64,000 nucleotides of DNA from UBA6168 sp964573725 (GCA_964573725.1 CAZNLJ010000016.1:1-64000); one strand, 5' to 3'. Shown: positions 53,581-62,871, counted from the stretch's first letter. Numbers and translations: made by a program. Notes: generated from the letters alone by a model not told the origin.

Positions 53581-56500
53581 ATGAAACGTCTGATCCTCCT
53601 TTCCGGCTTTTGGGCCGCTACCCTCGTGCTCTTCGCACAGTCCTCCGCCGCGTTCTGGCAAGCTGCCCCCGCACCTGCCGGGCTTGCTCCCGCACAGGAG
53701 GTGGTTTTCCCGTCATCGTTCCGGAGCCTCTCCCTGTCGTACGGGGAGATGCGTAATTACCTGCGGCAGGCGCCCGTCTCTTCCGACGGGCCGTCGCTTC
53801 CCTTGGAGCTGCCCACGCCGGACGGCGGGTGGGAGTCGTTCGAGGTGTGGGATTCGCCGGTGATGGAACCCGGACTGGCGGCGCGCTTTCCCCAAATCAG
53901 GACCTATGCCGGACGGTCCGCCGCTACCGGCGCCACCCTTCGGTTGGCCTGCACCACCCTGGGCTTCAACGCGATTGTGCACGGCGGCCAAGGGGTTTGG
54001 TTCATCTCTGCCCAAATCACCGGCGACTTGTCCCATTACATGAGTTATTGGTTGAAGGATGCCCAGCCCGTCGACGGGAGTTCCGCCGCGGATTTCTGCG
54101 GGCTCCATACGGCGGGAACGGACGAATCCCTGACCGAGGACCCCGGCCTGGGCAGTCCCTGGCGTGCCGGGGACCCGGTGAACCTCCATACCTACCGGCT
54201 GGCCGTCGCCACCACGGCGGAGTATTCCAACAATGCCGGCGGAACGGTCGCCAACGTACTGTCCTCGGTCACCAATGTCGTGAACCAGGTCAACAGCGTA
54301 TTTGAGCGCGACGGGGGCATCCGGCTCCTGCTCATCGACAATACGACGGAGACATTCTTCTTCAATGCCGGTACGGATCCCTACACCAACGGCAATACCC
54401 AGAACATGCTCCAGCAGAACCTCGACGTATTGAACGCCGCCTACACCAACAACGGCTATGACATCGGTCATGTGTTCGGCACCAATGGCGGCGGCCTCGC
54501 CGCATTGGCCTCGGTTTGCTCCGGCGGACTGGACAGCGGGCACAAATCCAGGGGCGCTTCCTGCCGGTTCGGCCCCTACATGGGCAACCTGTTCTACCTG
54601 ATCGTCGGACACGAGGTCGGACACCAATTCAATGCCACCCATACGTTCAACAAATGCGACGACGAGAACGAGACACCGGCCACCGCCTATGAACCCGGTA
54701 GCGGCAGCTCCATCATGAGCTACAACGGCAACGGGGTCTGCGGCCCCAACCACCTGCAGGCCACCAGCGACCCCTATTTCCATATCAATTCGATGGAGCG
54801 CATCCGGGCCTTCAGCCGGAACCTGAACACCGGCGGCACCTGTGCCACCATCGTCTCCACCGGAAACCACGACCCCGATGTCGCCATCCCGCTCGCCGGC
54901 GGTTTCAGCATCCCCATCGGCACGCCTTTCGAACTCTCCGGCTCCGCCACGGACATGGACGGCGACAACCTTTCCTACAGCTGGGAACAGTACGACCTGG
55001 GGCCCCCGGTCCTGTTGGGCACCACGGCCGGTACCGCGCCTTTGTTCCGGTCTTTCCCGCCTTCCCCCTCCCCGGTCCGGGTCTTCCCGCGCATGGCTAC
55101 CATCGTCTCCAACTCGAACGACCCCCAGGAGCTGTTGCCCTCCCTGTCGAGGGCGTTGACATTCCGGTTCACCGCCCGGGACAACCATCCGGCCGGCGGC
55201 GGATACGGCTCCGAGGAAATCCAGTTCAACGCCACCAGCCAGGCAGGCCCCTTCGTCGTGACACAGCCCAATGGTGCCGGTGTCGAATGGGAGGTCGGAC
55301 AATATGTCGAGGTGACCTGGGCGGTCGCCCAAACGGACCAGGCTCCGGTCAATTGCCAAACCGTGAATATCCGGCTCTCGCTGGACGGCGGTTTCACCTA
55401 CCCGCTGACCCTCCTCGCGCAAACGCCCAACGATGGCAGCGCTTTCGTGGTCGTTCCGGATGCACCCGGAGCAATGGCGCGCGTCCGGGTCGAGGCCGCC
55501 GACAATATCTTCTTCGATATCTCCAACCAGGATTTCTCCATCCTGCCGCCTTCCCAACCGGGCTTCAGCCTCTTCGCCAGCCCCGAGACCGGGTCGGTCT
55601 GCACCCCCGAACCGTTCGAAATCACCCTGCAGACGGATTCCCTGCTGGGCTTCTCCAACCCGATCAGCTTTTCCGTCGACGGACTTCCGCCCGGCGCGAC
55701 GGCTTCCTTTTCGGAAAATCCGGTCGTCCCCGGCAGTTCCACCACCTTGACCATCCTCACCGACCAAGTCGACGACCACGGTGTCTTCGACCTGCAAATC
55801 CTCGCGGAAGCGGATGATGCACCTTCCGCCACCCGCCAGGCCAGCGTGTTCTTCCTCAGCCGTGATTTTTCCGCACTGGCCGCCCTCAGTCCGCCCGATG
55901 GCGCATCGGGCCTGTCCGGTCTCCCGGATTTTTCCTGGACGGACCTGCCCAATGCCGACCGCTACGATATCCAGATCGCTGCCGACCCGGCCTTTTCCGA
56001 TATCGTGGACGAAGCCTACGGGATCGGTTCGGCCACCTATACGCCGGCTTTGACCCTCTCCGACAATACCGTCTACTACTGGCGCCTGCGGGCCTCCAAC
56101 GCGTGTGGAACCGGGGACTTCCGGGATCCCGCTTCTTTCCATACCATCGCACAGACCTGTGAGACCGTCGTCCGTCCGGATACGGTCTGGCAAATCTCCT
56201 CCGCCGGATTGCCTTACCTGCAAGACAAGATCTATATCCCGGAGAGCGGAATCATCTCCGATATCAATGTCCGGAACATCAAGGGGAACCACGATGCCGT
56301 GGGGGATATGGCGTTCCGACTCAAGAATCCCGCCGGCGATTCCGTCACCCTGTTGTCCGCGCCACCTTGCAACAGCGCCGCGTTCAACCTGGGATTCGAC
56401 GACCAGTCCCCCCTCACCAGCATTCCCTGTCCCCCCAACACCGGCTTCCAGTACCGGCCGCAGCAGGAATTGGCCGCTTTCAACGGCGGGAATGTCCAAG

Positions 56501-57219
56501 GGACCTGGACGCTGGTCGTCGCCATCGTCAACACCCTCGGCAGTGGTGGTGCCTTCAACGGATGGGCGCTGGAATATTGCGCTTCGCTCTTGCCGAAAGA
56601 CCCCTATCTGGTGAGGAACGATACGCTCGCCGTCCCGCCCGGGGATACCCGCCTCATCTACAAGGACCATCTGGTAGTGGAGGATGAGGACAACCTGCCA
56701 TCCGAACTGACTTTCACCGTGGTGACGAACACCCAGGCCGGAACCTTGCTGCTCAACGGGCAACCGCTGGGTACCGGCGGACAGTTCACCATGCTGGATA
56801 TTTATTCCAGCTCGTTGCAGTACGCCAATACCGACCCCTCGGCAACAGCCGATTATTTCACCTTCGGGGTCAATGACGGGAACGGCGGTTATTTCGGGAC
56901 GCCTCGGTTCCATATCCGGATGGATCCCAACGCTGGTCCCTCCGCCACCGGGGAAAGGGAAGCCGGCAAGGCGCTGGCCGTTTATCCCAATCCGTCGGTC
57001 GGAGCGGTGACGATTTCCTGGGGGACGGCGTTGCCGACGGACGGTGTGCTGACCTTGACCGACCTGCAGGGTCGCCTGCGCCGCCGGATTGTCGTGCCGG
57101 CTGCTTTGACGCAGTGGGAACTGGGGCCGGAGGCACTCCCGGCAGGCATGTATGTCGTCCGCCTGCAAGCGGGTAATTGGACCCGCACCGGGAAACTGGT
57201 GGCCAGACAGGCTTACTGA
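53581..57219 (+). CDS. secreted multidomain metzincin (reprolysin-like) protease, T9SS, paralogue
   Basis: A 1212-residue protein with the same domain order as its upstream neighbour. Signal peptide to LFAQ; prodomain; catalytic domain with HEVGHQFNATHTF (first His about residue 343; the HExxHxxGxxH Gly is Asn) and YEPGSGSSIMSYNG (Met-turn). Two Ig/cadherin-like domains (GSATDMDGDNLSYSWEQ; VTWAVAQTDQAPV), an Fn3-like domain (LPNADRYDIQIA) and a P-domain (ISDINVRNIKGNHDAVGD) follow. Then a CSPG-like repeat and a T9SS sorting domain from AVYPNPSVGAVTISW. Whole-length similarity suggests tandem duplication. Substrate is unknown. Confidence 0.9.
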   Translation: MKRLILLSGFWAATLVLFAQSSAAFWQAAPAPAGLAPAQEVVFPSSFRSLSLSYGEMRNYLRQAPVSSDGPSLPLELPTPDGGWESFEVWDSPVMEPGLAARFPQIRTYAGRSAATGATLRLACTTLGFNAIVHGGQGVWFISAQITGDLSHYMSYWLKDAQPVDGSSAADFCGLHTAGTDESLTEDPGLGSPWRAGDPVNLHTYRLAVATTAEYSNNAGGTVANVLSSVTNVVNQVNSVFERDGGIRLLLIDNTTETFFFNAGTDPYTNGNTQNMLQQNLDVLNAAYTNNGYDIGHVFGTNGGGLAALASVCSGGLDSGHKSRGASCRFGPYMGNLFYLIVGHEVGHQFNATHTFNKCDDENETPATAYEPGSGSSIMSYNGNGVCGPNHLQATSDPYFHINSMERIRAFSRNLNTGGTCATIVSTGNHDPDVAIPLAGGFSIPIGTPFELSGSATDMDGDNLSYSWEQYDLGPPVLLGTTAGTAPLFRSFPPSPSPVRVFPRMATIVSNSNDPQELLPSLSRALTFRFTARDNHPAGGGYGSEEIQFNATSQAGPFVVTQPNGAGVEWEVGQYVEVTWAVAQTDQAPVNCQTVNIRLSLDGGFTYPLTLLAQTPNDGSAFVVVPDAPGAMARVRVEAADNIFFDISNQDFSILPPSQPGFSLFASPETGSVCTPEPFEITLQTDSLLGFSNPISFSVDGLPPGATASFSENPVVPGSSTTLTILTDQVDDHGVFDLQILAEADDAPSATRQASVFFLSRDFSALAALSPPDGASGLSGLPDFSWTDLPNADRYDIQIAADPAFSDIVDEAYGIGSATYTPALTLSDNTVYYWRLRASNACGTGDFRDPASFHTIAQTCETVVRPDTVWQISSAGLPYLQDKIYIPESGIISDINVRNIKGNHDAVGDMAFRLKNPAGDSVTLLSAPPCNSAAFNLGFDDQSPLTSIPCPPNTGFQYRPQQELAAFNGGNVQGTWTLVVAIVNTLGSGGAFNGWALEYCASLLPKDPYLVRNDTLAVPPGDTRLIYKDHLVVEDEDNLPSELTFTVVTNTQAGTLLLNGQPLGTGGQFTMLDIYSSSLQYANTDPSATADYFTFGVNDGNGGYFGTPRFHIRMDPNAGPSATGEREAGKALAVYPNPSVGAVTISWGTALPTDGVLTLTDLQGRLRRRIVVPAALTQWELGPEALPAGMYVVRLQAGNWTRTGKLVARQAY

Positions 57220-57271
57220 TCCGGTCGGTGGGACAGGCGTACCGCTGCGGAAGGCCCGAAAAACGAAAGTT

Positions 57272-58264
57272 ATGAAATACCTCGTGACGGGTGCCACCGG
57301 ATTCATCGGAGGTGCACTTTGCAAGGCCCTGGCCGGGGAAGGCCATGAGGTGAGAGCCCTGTACCGGGATGCCTCCCGGGTGTCGTCCCTGCAGGCTATC
57401 GAGGGTGTCCGCACTTTCCAGGGGGATATCCTTCATCCGGAATCCCTCCGCCTGCCGATGCGCGGCTGTGACGGCGTCTTCCATGTGGCGGCCTATGCGA
57501 AACCGTGGGCCCGGAATACCGATACTTATTTCCGTTTCAATGTCCGGGGCGCGCAACACGTCTTCCATGCCGCCCGTGCCGCAGGTGTCAACCGGGTGGT
57601 CTTCACCTCCACGGCCGGTGTCATCAATCCCTCGCAGGAACCTGGTACGCCGACGGATGAGCGGACGCCCCGCACCGTACCCTACCTGACCGATTACGAT
57701 CGTTCCAAGTCCGAAGCGGAAACCTTGGCGTCGGATATGGCAAAGGCAGGGTTGGAGGTCGTCACGGTTTGCCCGTCCCGGGTATTCGGACCGGGCGAGC
57801 TAAGCGAGAGCAACGGCGTTACCCGGATGATCCGCTTTTTTTTGCAAGGTCGGTTCCGAACAATCCCGGGCGACGGTCGCAGCATCGGGAATTACGTGTA
57901 CATCGATGATGTCGTGCGCGGGCACCAGTTGGCGATGGAACGGGGGCACAACGGGGAGCGGTATATCCTGGGAGGGGAAAACGCCAGCTTCAATGCGTTC
58001 TTCGACCTGTTGTCCGATATCAGCGGCCTACGGATATCGATGGTCCGTTTGCCGGTACCGCTGCTGTGGATGGCAGCTTATGGGATGGAAAGTTGGGCAA
58101 AGCTGACCGGCAGGCCACCCTTGTTGACCCCACCCTGGGTACGGAAGTACCTCTATCACTGGGAACTGTCCATTGAGAAGGCGAGATCGGGACTCGGCTA
58201 CCGCCCGCTACCACTGGCCGACGGATTGGACCGTACCATCGAATGGTTGCGGACAATCGATTGA
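57272..58264 (+). CDS. NAD-dependent epimerase/dehydratase-type extended SDR
   Basis: A 330-residue extended SDR. MKYLVTGATGFIGGALCKAL is the glycine motif (TGxxGxxG), FHVAAYAKPW, FTSTAGVINPS (catalytic Ser/Thr region) and YDRSK (YxxxK) follow, then VCPSRVFGPGE and YIDDVVRGH. The family reduces or epimerises sugar-nucleotide, steroid or flavonoid-type ketones; the substrate cannot be told. ATG at 57272 starts the Rossmann strand; 40 upstream codons in the same frame are shadow sequence from the protease end. Confidence 0.85.
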   Translation: MKYLVTGATGFIGGALCKALAGEGHEVRALYRDASRVSSLQAIEGVRTFQGDILHPESLRLPMRGCDGVFHVAAYAKPWARNTDTYFRFNVRGAQHVFHAARAAGVNRVVFTSTAGVINPSQEPGTPTDERTPRTVPYLTDYDRSKSEAETLASDMAKAGLEVVTVCPSRVFGPGELSESNGVTRMIRFFLQGRFRTIPGDGRSIGNYVYIDDVVRGHQLAMERGHNGERYILGGENASFNAFFDLLSDISGLRISMVRLPVPLLWMAAYGMESWAKLTGRPPLLTPPWVRKYLYHWELSIEKARSGLGYRPLPLADGLDRTIEWLRTID

Positions 58265-58333
58265 CCCGCCCTGTAACCGGGGAGCCTCCGGCCCGGGCAG
58301 GGATGGACAAGGTGTCCTGCAACCGTCCGCATG

Positions 58334-58774
58334 TCAAGCCATCGACGGTAAGGCGACGGTGTTGAGCCAAAAATCCTCGATCTTACGGATGGCATGGAAA
58401 AACAGGTCGAAATCCACCGGCTTGCGGATATAGCAATTGACATGCAGGTAATAACTGGTCTTGATGTCCTGTTCCGCGAAGGAGGTCGTGAGGATAACCA
58501 CGGGAATACTGCGGAGCACATCGTCTCGTTTGATTTCCGCCAGCACTTCCTTTCCGTTTTTTCGGGGCAGATTGAGGTCCAGAATGATCAGGTCCGGCGT
58601 TTGGACCGTCTCGAAGGGAGCATTTTTCCGCAGGTATCGGATGGCCTCGACCCCGTCGGTTGCTACGTCGAGGTTTATTTTTATTTTTACCTCCTTGAAG
58701 GCTTCCTGGGCTAAACGGATATCTCCGGGGTTATCTTCAACAAGCAAAATGTTTACAGGTCTGGATTTTCTCAT
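58334..58774 (-). CDS. single-domain response regulator (Rcp1/CheY-like)
   Basis: A 146-residue receiver domain without an output domain. ILLVEDNPGDIRLAQEAF holds the acidic pair E13/D14, LIILDLNLPRKNG the phospho-acceptor D66, VVILTTSF the Thr switch and YIRKPVDF the conserved Lys. The NPGD and DLNLPRKNGKEVL signatures are those of Rcp1-type regulators that work with phytochrome or hybrid kinases. No histidine kinase is adjacent, so the partner must be encoded elsewhere. Confidence 0.92.
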   Translation of the reverse strand: MRKSRPVNILLVEDNPGDIRLAQEAFKEVKIKINLDVATDGVEAIRYLRKNAPFETVQTPDLIILDLNLPRKNGKEVLAEIKRDDVLRSIPVVILTTSFAEQDIKTSYYLHVNCYIRKPVDFDLFFHAIRKIEDFWLNTVALPSMA

Positions 58775-58998
58775 TGACGAACGATTGGTGGTTGGTCAAG
58801 ATGCAACGATCGGGGTTTCGGGACAACCGGTGGTCCGGCGGCCGGACCTTCCACTTCCGGCCGGATGGCAGGGAATGGCAATCGCCGCTGGCGGTTCATC
58901 CGGCTACGGATACCTGCCGGAGCGCCATTCGAAAAGAGGAAAGCGGCGGGTGTCGCCGTATTGAATCGGAAATGGGAAAGAAGCTGAAAATCTGAAAC

Positions 58999-59973
58999 AT
59001 GCAAACTCTGCACCAATTACAGGGCTTGTTCGGAAAATATATGGCGGAGCAATCCTTCCGCACCGCACCGACGACCTTATACGAACCCATCGAGTACATT
59101 TTGTCCCTGGGGGGGAAGCGGTTGCGTCCGGCGATGGTCCTGGCCGGCCATTCCTTGTTCTCGGCGGATGTCCGGCCTTCCCTGCCGGCGGCCATGGCAG
59201 TGGAGGTCTTTCACAATTTCACCTTGGTTCATGACGACATCATGGACGAGGCGCCCTTGCGAAGGGGGCATCCGACGGTTCACCACCGGTATGGTCTGAA
59301 CAACGGTATCTTGTCCGGAGACGCCATGCTGATACTTGCCTACCGGTACCTGTTGCTGGAACCCCATGACCGCCAGAGGGATATCCTCCGTATCTTCAAT
59401 GAGACGGCCTTGGCTGTTTGTGAGGGCCAGCAGTACGACATGGACTTCGAGAACAGGCAGGATGTCACGATTCCGGAATACCTCGGGATGATCCGCATGA
59501 AGACGGCGGTGCTGCTGGCCGCCGCCCTCCGGATCGGAGCCTTACAGGGTGGCGCTTCGGACGAGGATGCCGCCGCCCTCTACACCTTCGGGGAAAGGAT
59601 GGGCATGGCCTTCCAGTTGCAGGATGATGTGTTGGATACCTTCGGAGACCAGGTGAGGGTCGGCAAGCGGGCCGGCGGGGATATCGTCCAGAACAAGAAA
59701 ACTTACCTGTACCTGTATGCCCTCGAACAGGCGGATGCATCGACGGCCGCCCGCCTCCGGCAATATTATGACGGGAGGACCTACGACGAGGCGGAAAAAG
59801 TGGCTGCCGTCCGTCGGATTTTCCGGGAAATCGGGGTCGAACAGGCGGCGGTAACCTTGCAACAGGACTATTTCGGGGAAGCGATGGCTGCTTTGTCGGC
59901 CGTGGATGGGGACGAGGGGCAAAAACGCATGTTGCGGCAATTTGCGGAGGCACTGCTGAAGCGGGACGGGTGA
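58999..59973 (+). CDS. trans-polyprenyl diphosphate synthase
   Basis: A 324-residue isoprenyl synthase that joins IPP to allylic diphosphates. LSLGGKRLRPAMVL, first aspartate-rich motif VHDDIMDEAPLRRG (DDxxD), and second motif FQLQDDVLDTFGD (DDxxD) with GKRAGGDIVQNKKTYL are present. The residues before the first motif (FHNFTLVHDD) have Phe at chain-length-determining positions, suggesting a short-to-medium product such as farnesyl or geranylgeranyl diphosphate, though this is not decisive. It is followed by a small-RNA region rather than other isoprenoid genes. Confidence 0.92.
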   Translation: MQTLHQLQGLFGKYMAEQSFRTAPTTLYEPIEYILSLGGKRLRPAMVLAGHSLFSADVRPSLPAAMAVEVFHNFTLVHDDIMDEAPLRRGHPTVHHRYGLNNGILSGDAMLILAYRYLLLEPHDRQRDILRIFNETALAVCEGQQYDMDFENRQDVTIPEYLGMIRMKTAVLLAAALRIGALQGGASDEDAAALYTFGERMGMAFQLQDDVLDTFGDQVRVGKRAGGDIVQNKKTYLYLYALEQADASTAARLRQYYDGRTYDEAEKVAAVRRIFREIGVEQAAVTLQQDYFGEAMAALSAVDGDEGQKRMLRQFAEALLKRDG

Positions 59974-60000
59974 GATCTTTCCGATCCGGCGGATGCCCAC

Positions 60001-60033
60001 AAAAAAGGAGCAACTACCGAAGCAGCTACTCCT
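60001..60033 (-). terminator. minus-strand intrinsic terminator with cUUCGg loop
   Basis: On the minus strand AGGAGUAGCUGC pairs with GUAGUUGCUCCU around a UUCG tetraloop (12 bp, with G-U wobbles), followed by six U. On the plus strand the stem has mismatches and no T-tract, so it works leftwards. No annotated minus-strand gene lies upstream of it, which points to the candidate RNA here. Confidence 0.8.
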
Positions 60034-60135
60034 CACACTATGAAACACTATAATCTTTGTCCTGCCGCCGGCAGGGGAATTATTCGGGACCGGGTCCTCA
60101 GGCGGAATGAAACCAAATGATGGACACGCCTAATA
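60001..60135 (-). ncRNA. candidate small RNA (unclassified)
   Basis: A promoter at 60141-60171 and the terminator at 60001-60033 define a minus-strand transcript of about 135 nt between two plus-strand genes. It has no open frame of any length. By eye it folds: a helix AUAAU/AUUAU (60079-60083 with 60050-60054), then an internal loop (UCC against ACAAAG), then CCUGCC-ggc-GGCAGG (60061-60075), before the terminator stem. A further GGACC/GGUCC-type stem is possible on the 5' side. I could not match it to tmRNA, SRP RNA or RNase P. A 6S-type RNA is possible but not shown. Confidence 0.6.
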
Positions 60136-60140
60136 CCACT

Positions 60141-60178
60141 CAAAGATAAATGTTTGTACATTTTTTCCAAAAAATGTA
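60141..60178 (-). promoter_or_regulatory. promoter of the candidate small RNA, overlapped by a palindrome
   Basis: On the minus strand TTTG (complement of 60168-60171) and TATCTTTG (complement of 60141-60148) are 19 nt apart, a full consensus match. A perfect palindrome, arms TACATTTTTT and AAAAAATGTA separated by CC (60157-60178), covers the -33 box and part of the spacer and could be an operator. Confidence 0.65.
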
Positions 60179-60294
60179 ACCATAATATTGCCAGGCAAGG
60201 GCCTGTTTGGCAATTCCATGGCAAATTTGCAAGGGTGGGCCGACAGGACTTCCGCCCATGGCTTCCAATTTCAATTTAACTTAAATACAAAAGC

Positions 60295-61527
60295 ATGAAG
60301 AAGACAGTGATCATCTGGTTGGCGCTGGTCGTCACCGGAACGGGACTCCGGGCGCAGGATGCCAGGGAGGAGGCGCTCCGACAATTGCAGGTGGATGTCG
60401 TTTACCTGGCATCGGACCTGCTGGAAGGCCGGGAAACCGGTCGGAAGGGGGAGGAAATGGCAGCCGCCTATATTGCAGGTCGGTTGCGGCAGGTCGGGGT
60501 ACAGCCCGGCGGAGCCGACGGCGGTTGGTACAAATCTTTCGACTTTCGGCTCGGAGCCAATCCGCACACCTCGGAAGGCGGCGATTTGCGTACGGGCCGG
60601 AACGTACTCGGTTATATCGACAACGGGGCGCCGCAGACGGTGGTCATCGGGGCGCACTACGACCACCTCGGCCTCGGGATGCCCGGTTCTTCCCTGCATG
60701 CGGGAGGACCGGCGGTACACAATGGTGCCGATGACAATGCAAGCGGGGTCGCCGCCCTGCTGTTCCTCGCGGCTTACCTGAAACAGTCCCCCGCCACCGC
60801 CAACAATTACCTGTTCCTGGCTTTTTCCGGAGAGGAACTCGGCTTGTTCGGCTCCAAGAAATTCGTGGAACAACCCACCATCGACCTGGGGAAGGTCAAT
60901 TATATGCTCAACATGGACATGGTCGGCCGGCTGAACGAAGAAAAGGTGCTCGCCGTCAACGGTGCCGGCACCTCCCCCGTCTGGAAGGAGGCACTGGGCA
61001 AAGTCCAGGTCGGCGGTATCCGGCCCAAGACTTCCGACAGCGGGGTGGGCCCCTCCGACCATACCTCGTTTTACCTGGCCGACATTCCCGTCCTCCATTT
61101 CTTTACCGGCCAACATGCCGATTATCACAAGCCCAGCGACGACAGCGAATTGGTCAACTACGAGGGCCTCTATGACGTAGCCCTGTACATCGGCCGCCTG
61201 GTGGAAGCGCTGGACGGCTCCGGAAAAATCGCTTTTACCAAGACCAAGGATGAGAGCCAGCAGGCCGCCAGCTTCAAGGTGACGCTCGGTGTCATGCCGG
61301 ATTACGTCTTCGACGGGGTGGGGATGCGCATCGATGCGGTCCTCGACGGCCGGCCCGCCCAGCGCGGCGGATTGGAAAAAGGGGATGTGATCCTCCGTAT
61401 CGGGGACAAGCAGGTAGATAATATTTACGATTATATGGAAGGGCTCAGCCGCTACAAGCAGGGCGATACCACCGTGGTGCGCTTCCTGCGGAAAGGAGAG
61501 GCCTTGGAGCGGGAAGTTCAGTTCTGA
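60295..61527 (+). CDS. exported M28 zinc aminopeptidase with C-terminal PDZ domain
   Basis: A 410-residue secreted peptidase. Signal peptide 1-20 (LRAQ). M28 domain: metal ligands in GAHYDHLG (HxD), NGADDNASG (bridging Asp), SGEELGLFGS (catalytic Glu-Glu), NMDMVGR (Asp) and GQHADYHKPSDD (His). A PDZ domain fills about 315-405 (GVGMRIDAVLDGRPAQRGGL, KGDVILRIGDKQV). It cleaves N-terminal residues from peptides in the periplasm; such pairs of M28 and PDZ are typical of Bacteroidota. Its 3' end overlaps the convergent CapA-like gene by 10 bp. Confidence 0.92.
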   Translation: MKKTVIIWLALVVTGTGLRAQDAREEALRQLQVDVVYLASDLLEGRETGRKGEEMAAAYIAGRLRQVGVQPGGADGGWYKSFDFRLGANPHTSEGGDLRTGRNVLGYIDNGAPQTVVIGAHYDHLGLGMPGSSLHAGGPAVHNGADDNASGVAALLFLAAYLKQSPATANNYLFLAFSGEELGLFGSKKFVEQPTIDLGKVNYMLNMDMVGRLNEEKVLAVNGAGTSPVWKEALGKVQVGGIRPKTSDSGVGPSDHTSFYLADIPVLHFFTGQHADYHKPSDDSELVNYEGLYDVALYIGRLVEALDGSGKIAFTKTKDESQQAASFKVTLGVMPDYVFDGVGMRIDAVLDGRPAQRGGLEKGDVILRIGDKQVDNIYDYMEGLSRYKQGDTTVVRFLRKGEALEREVQF

Positions 61528-62576
61528 CGGATCCGGATGGCGCCGTCCTCCCCGATCAGAAGCCCACTATCAGGAAAGTCGGCCTGGGTGAGCTGCCGGA
61601 TCAGGCGGACCGCCTCCCGGTTGGGATCCGGGTACGGGCCGTGACTTTTTTGTTGGTGGTATGGGACGATGTTGCCGTACAGGAAGGCACCTCGCCGGTC
61701 CGTGAACACTTCCAGGAGCGGTGCCGCACCGGCCGGCCCTTGCAGGCTGAAACGGCCGTAGGTGCAGAAGTTGCCCAGGCTATAGGCGACGAGCCTGCCC
61801 TTGTACAGTTCCATCGCCCGCGGCACATGGGGGCCGTGCCCCAGGACCAGGTCCGCGCCGGCATCGATTACGGCGTGGGAAAAGGCATGCACGTCGCCGC
61901 GATTTTCCCCCAGGTAGGTCTCCGTTTTTCGCGGCACGTGCTGGTTGCCGGCACCTTCCGCGCCTCCGTGGAAGGAAACGACCACTACGTCGCACCGTTT
62001 TTCCAGGTCCGCGACAAGGGCAGTCGCCCGTTTGATGTCGCGGATATCACAGGTGCCGCTGTTGGGGGCGAATGCACAGAAGCCGATCCGCAATCCCTTC
62101 CGGGTAATCACCACCGATTCATGGGTGCCGGCCCACCCGGCGAAGGCGATGTCATGGGATTGCAAGACCGCCTGGGTGCCTTTCCGACCGGCCGGACCGA
62201 AGTCACCGGAATGGTTGTTGGCCACACTCAGCAAGTCGAATCCGGCTTCGGTCAGGTGCGCAGCATAAGCCGCCGGCGAACGGAATACATAGCATTTGGT
62301 TTGGTCGCGGCATTGCTTGGGGGTTCCTGTCCCGTCGAACATCGTCCCTTCCAGGTTTCCGATGGTGACATCCGCCGCCCGGAGCGTGGGGGTGGCCTTG
62401 GCCAGCAAATCCTTGCCGCCGTGGGGCGGAAGATGGTTCGGGGAAGGATAATTGGTGCCCAGCATGATATCCCCGACGCCGATGAGGTGCAGGGTATCCG
62501 TCGGTTGCGACCGGAGGGAGGAAAGCGCGGCCAGGACAAGGAAAGAAAAGAGAACCGGTAGTTGCAAGTGTTTCAT
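61518..62576 (-). CDS. CapA-family (PgsA-like) metallophosphatase-fold protein
   Basis: A 352-residue protein with a signal peptide starting at ATG 62576 (MKHLQLPVLFSFLVL). CapA/DUF4 motifs: HLIGVGDIMLGTNYP, TIGNLEGTMFDG, LLSVANNHSGDFG, VVVSFHGGAEG, VLGHGPHVPRAMELYKGRLVAYSLGNF in pieces. These carry the Asp, Asn and His residues that bind two metals. The family is linked to poly-gamma-glutamate or capsule synthesis, but no capB/C or pgs genes are beside it, so that role is unproven. A longer frame upstream (to 62807) is shadow. Confidence 0.88.
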   Translation of the reverse strand: MKHLQLPVLFSFLVLAALSSLRSQPTDTLHLIGVGDIMLGTNYPSPNHLPPHGGKDLLAKATPTLRAADVTIGNLEGTMFDGTGTPKQCRDQTKCYVFRSPAAYAAHLTEAGFDLLSVANNHSGDFGPAGRKGTQAVLQSHDIAFAGWAGTHESVVITRKGLRIGFCAFAPNSGTCDIRDIKRATALVADLEKRCDVVVVSFHGGAEGAGNQHVPRKTETYLGENRGDVHAFSHAVIDAGADLVLGHGPHVPRAMELYKGRLVAYSLGNFCTYGRFSLQGPAGAAPLLEVFTDRRGAFLYGNIVPYHQQKSHGPYPDPNREAVRLIRQLTQADFPDSGLLIGEDGAIRIRQN

Positions 62577-62871
62577 GTCGGACGTTCGGGTTGCTCGCGG
62601 GGAAGGAAGGGGAACGGCACCGGCCGCGACCCAGTTTCCACCGGAAGAGGAAGCCGGGAAGGCCGATACCCGGCTCCAAGGGCGGGTTGTCCGGCTCATA
62701 ACCCCGGTGTGGCGTATGTAGGAGAAAAATGCGGGGGATGCCCCATGCACGTGATTTCCAGGACGAATCCGGGCGCTCGTCGCTTTACCCAAAGGGATGT
62801 GGTTCACCGGCCGAAGCAGGGGGATGAAGGGACTTAGCGGCGGCGCAGACGATTATGTCGACCGGGAAGGT

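Noticed and set aside
49700..57400. Very long minus-strand frames (over 1100 codons) opposite both metzincin proteases, and similar ones opposite ppk1, uvrD and uvrA
   Set aside because: They lie exactly antisense to well-recognised proteins, have composition typical of GC-rich shadows and show no domain motifs.
58334..58774. A two-component operon around the response regulator
   Set aside because: Neighbours are an SDR and a polyprenyl synthase; no histidine kinase is in the window.
61518..62576. A capsule or poly-gamma-glutamate locus suggested by the CapA-like gene
   Set aside because: No capB, capC, glycosyltransferase or flippase genes are adjacent.
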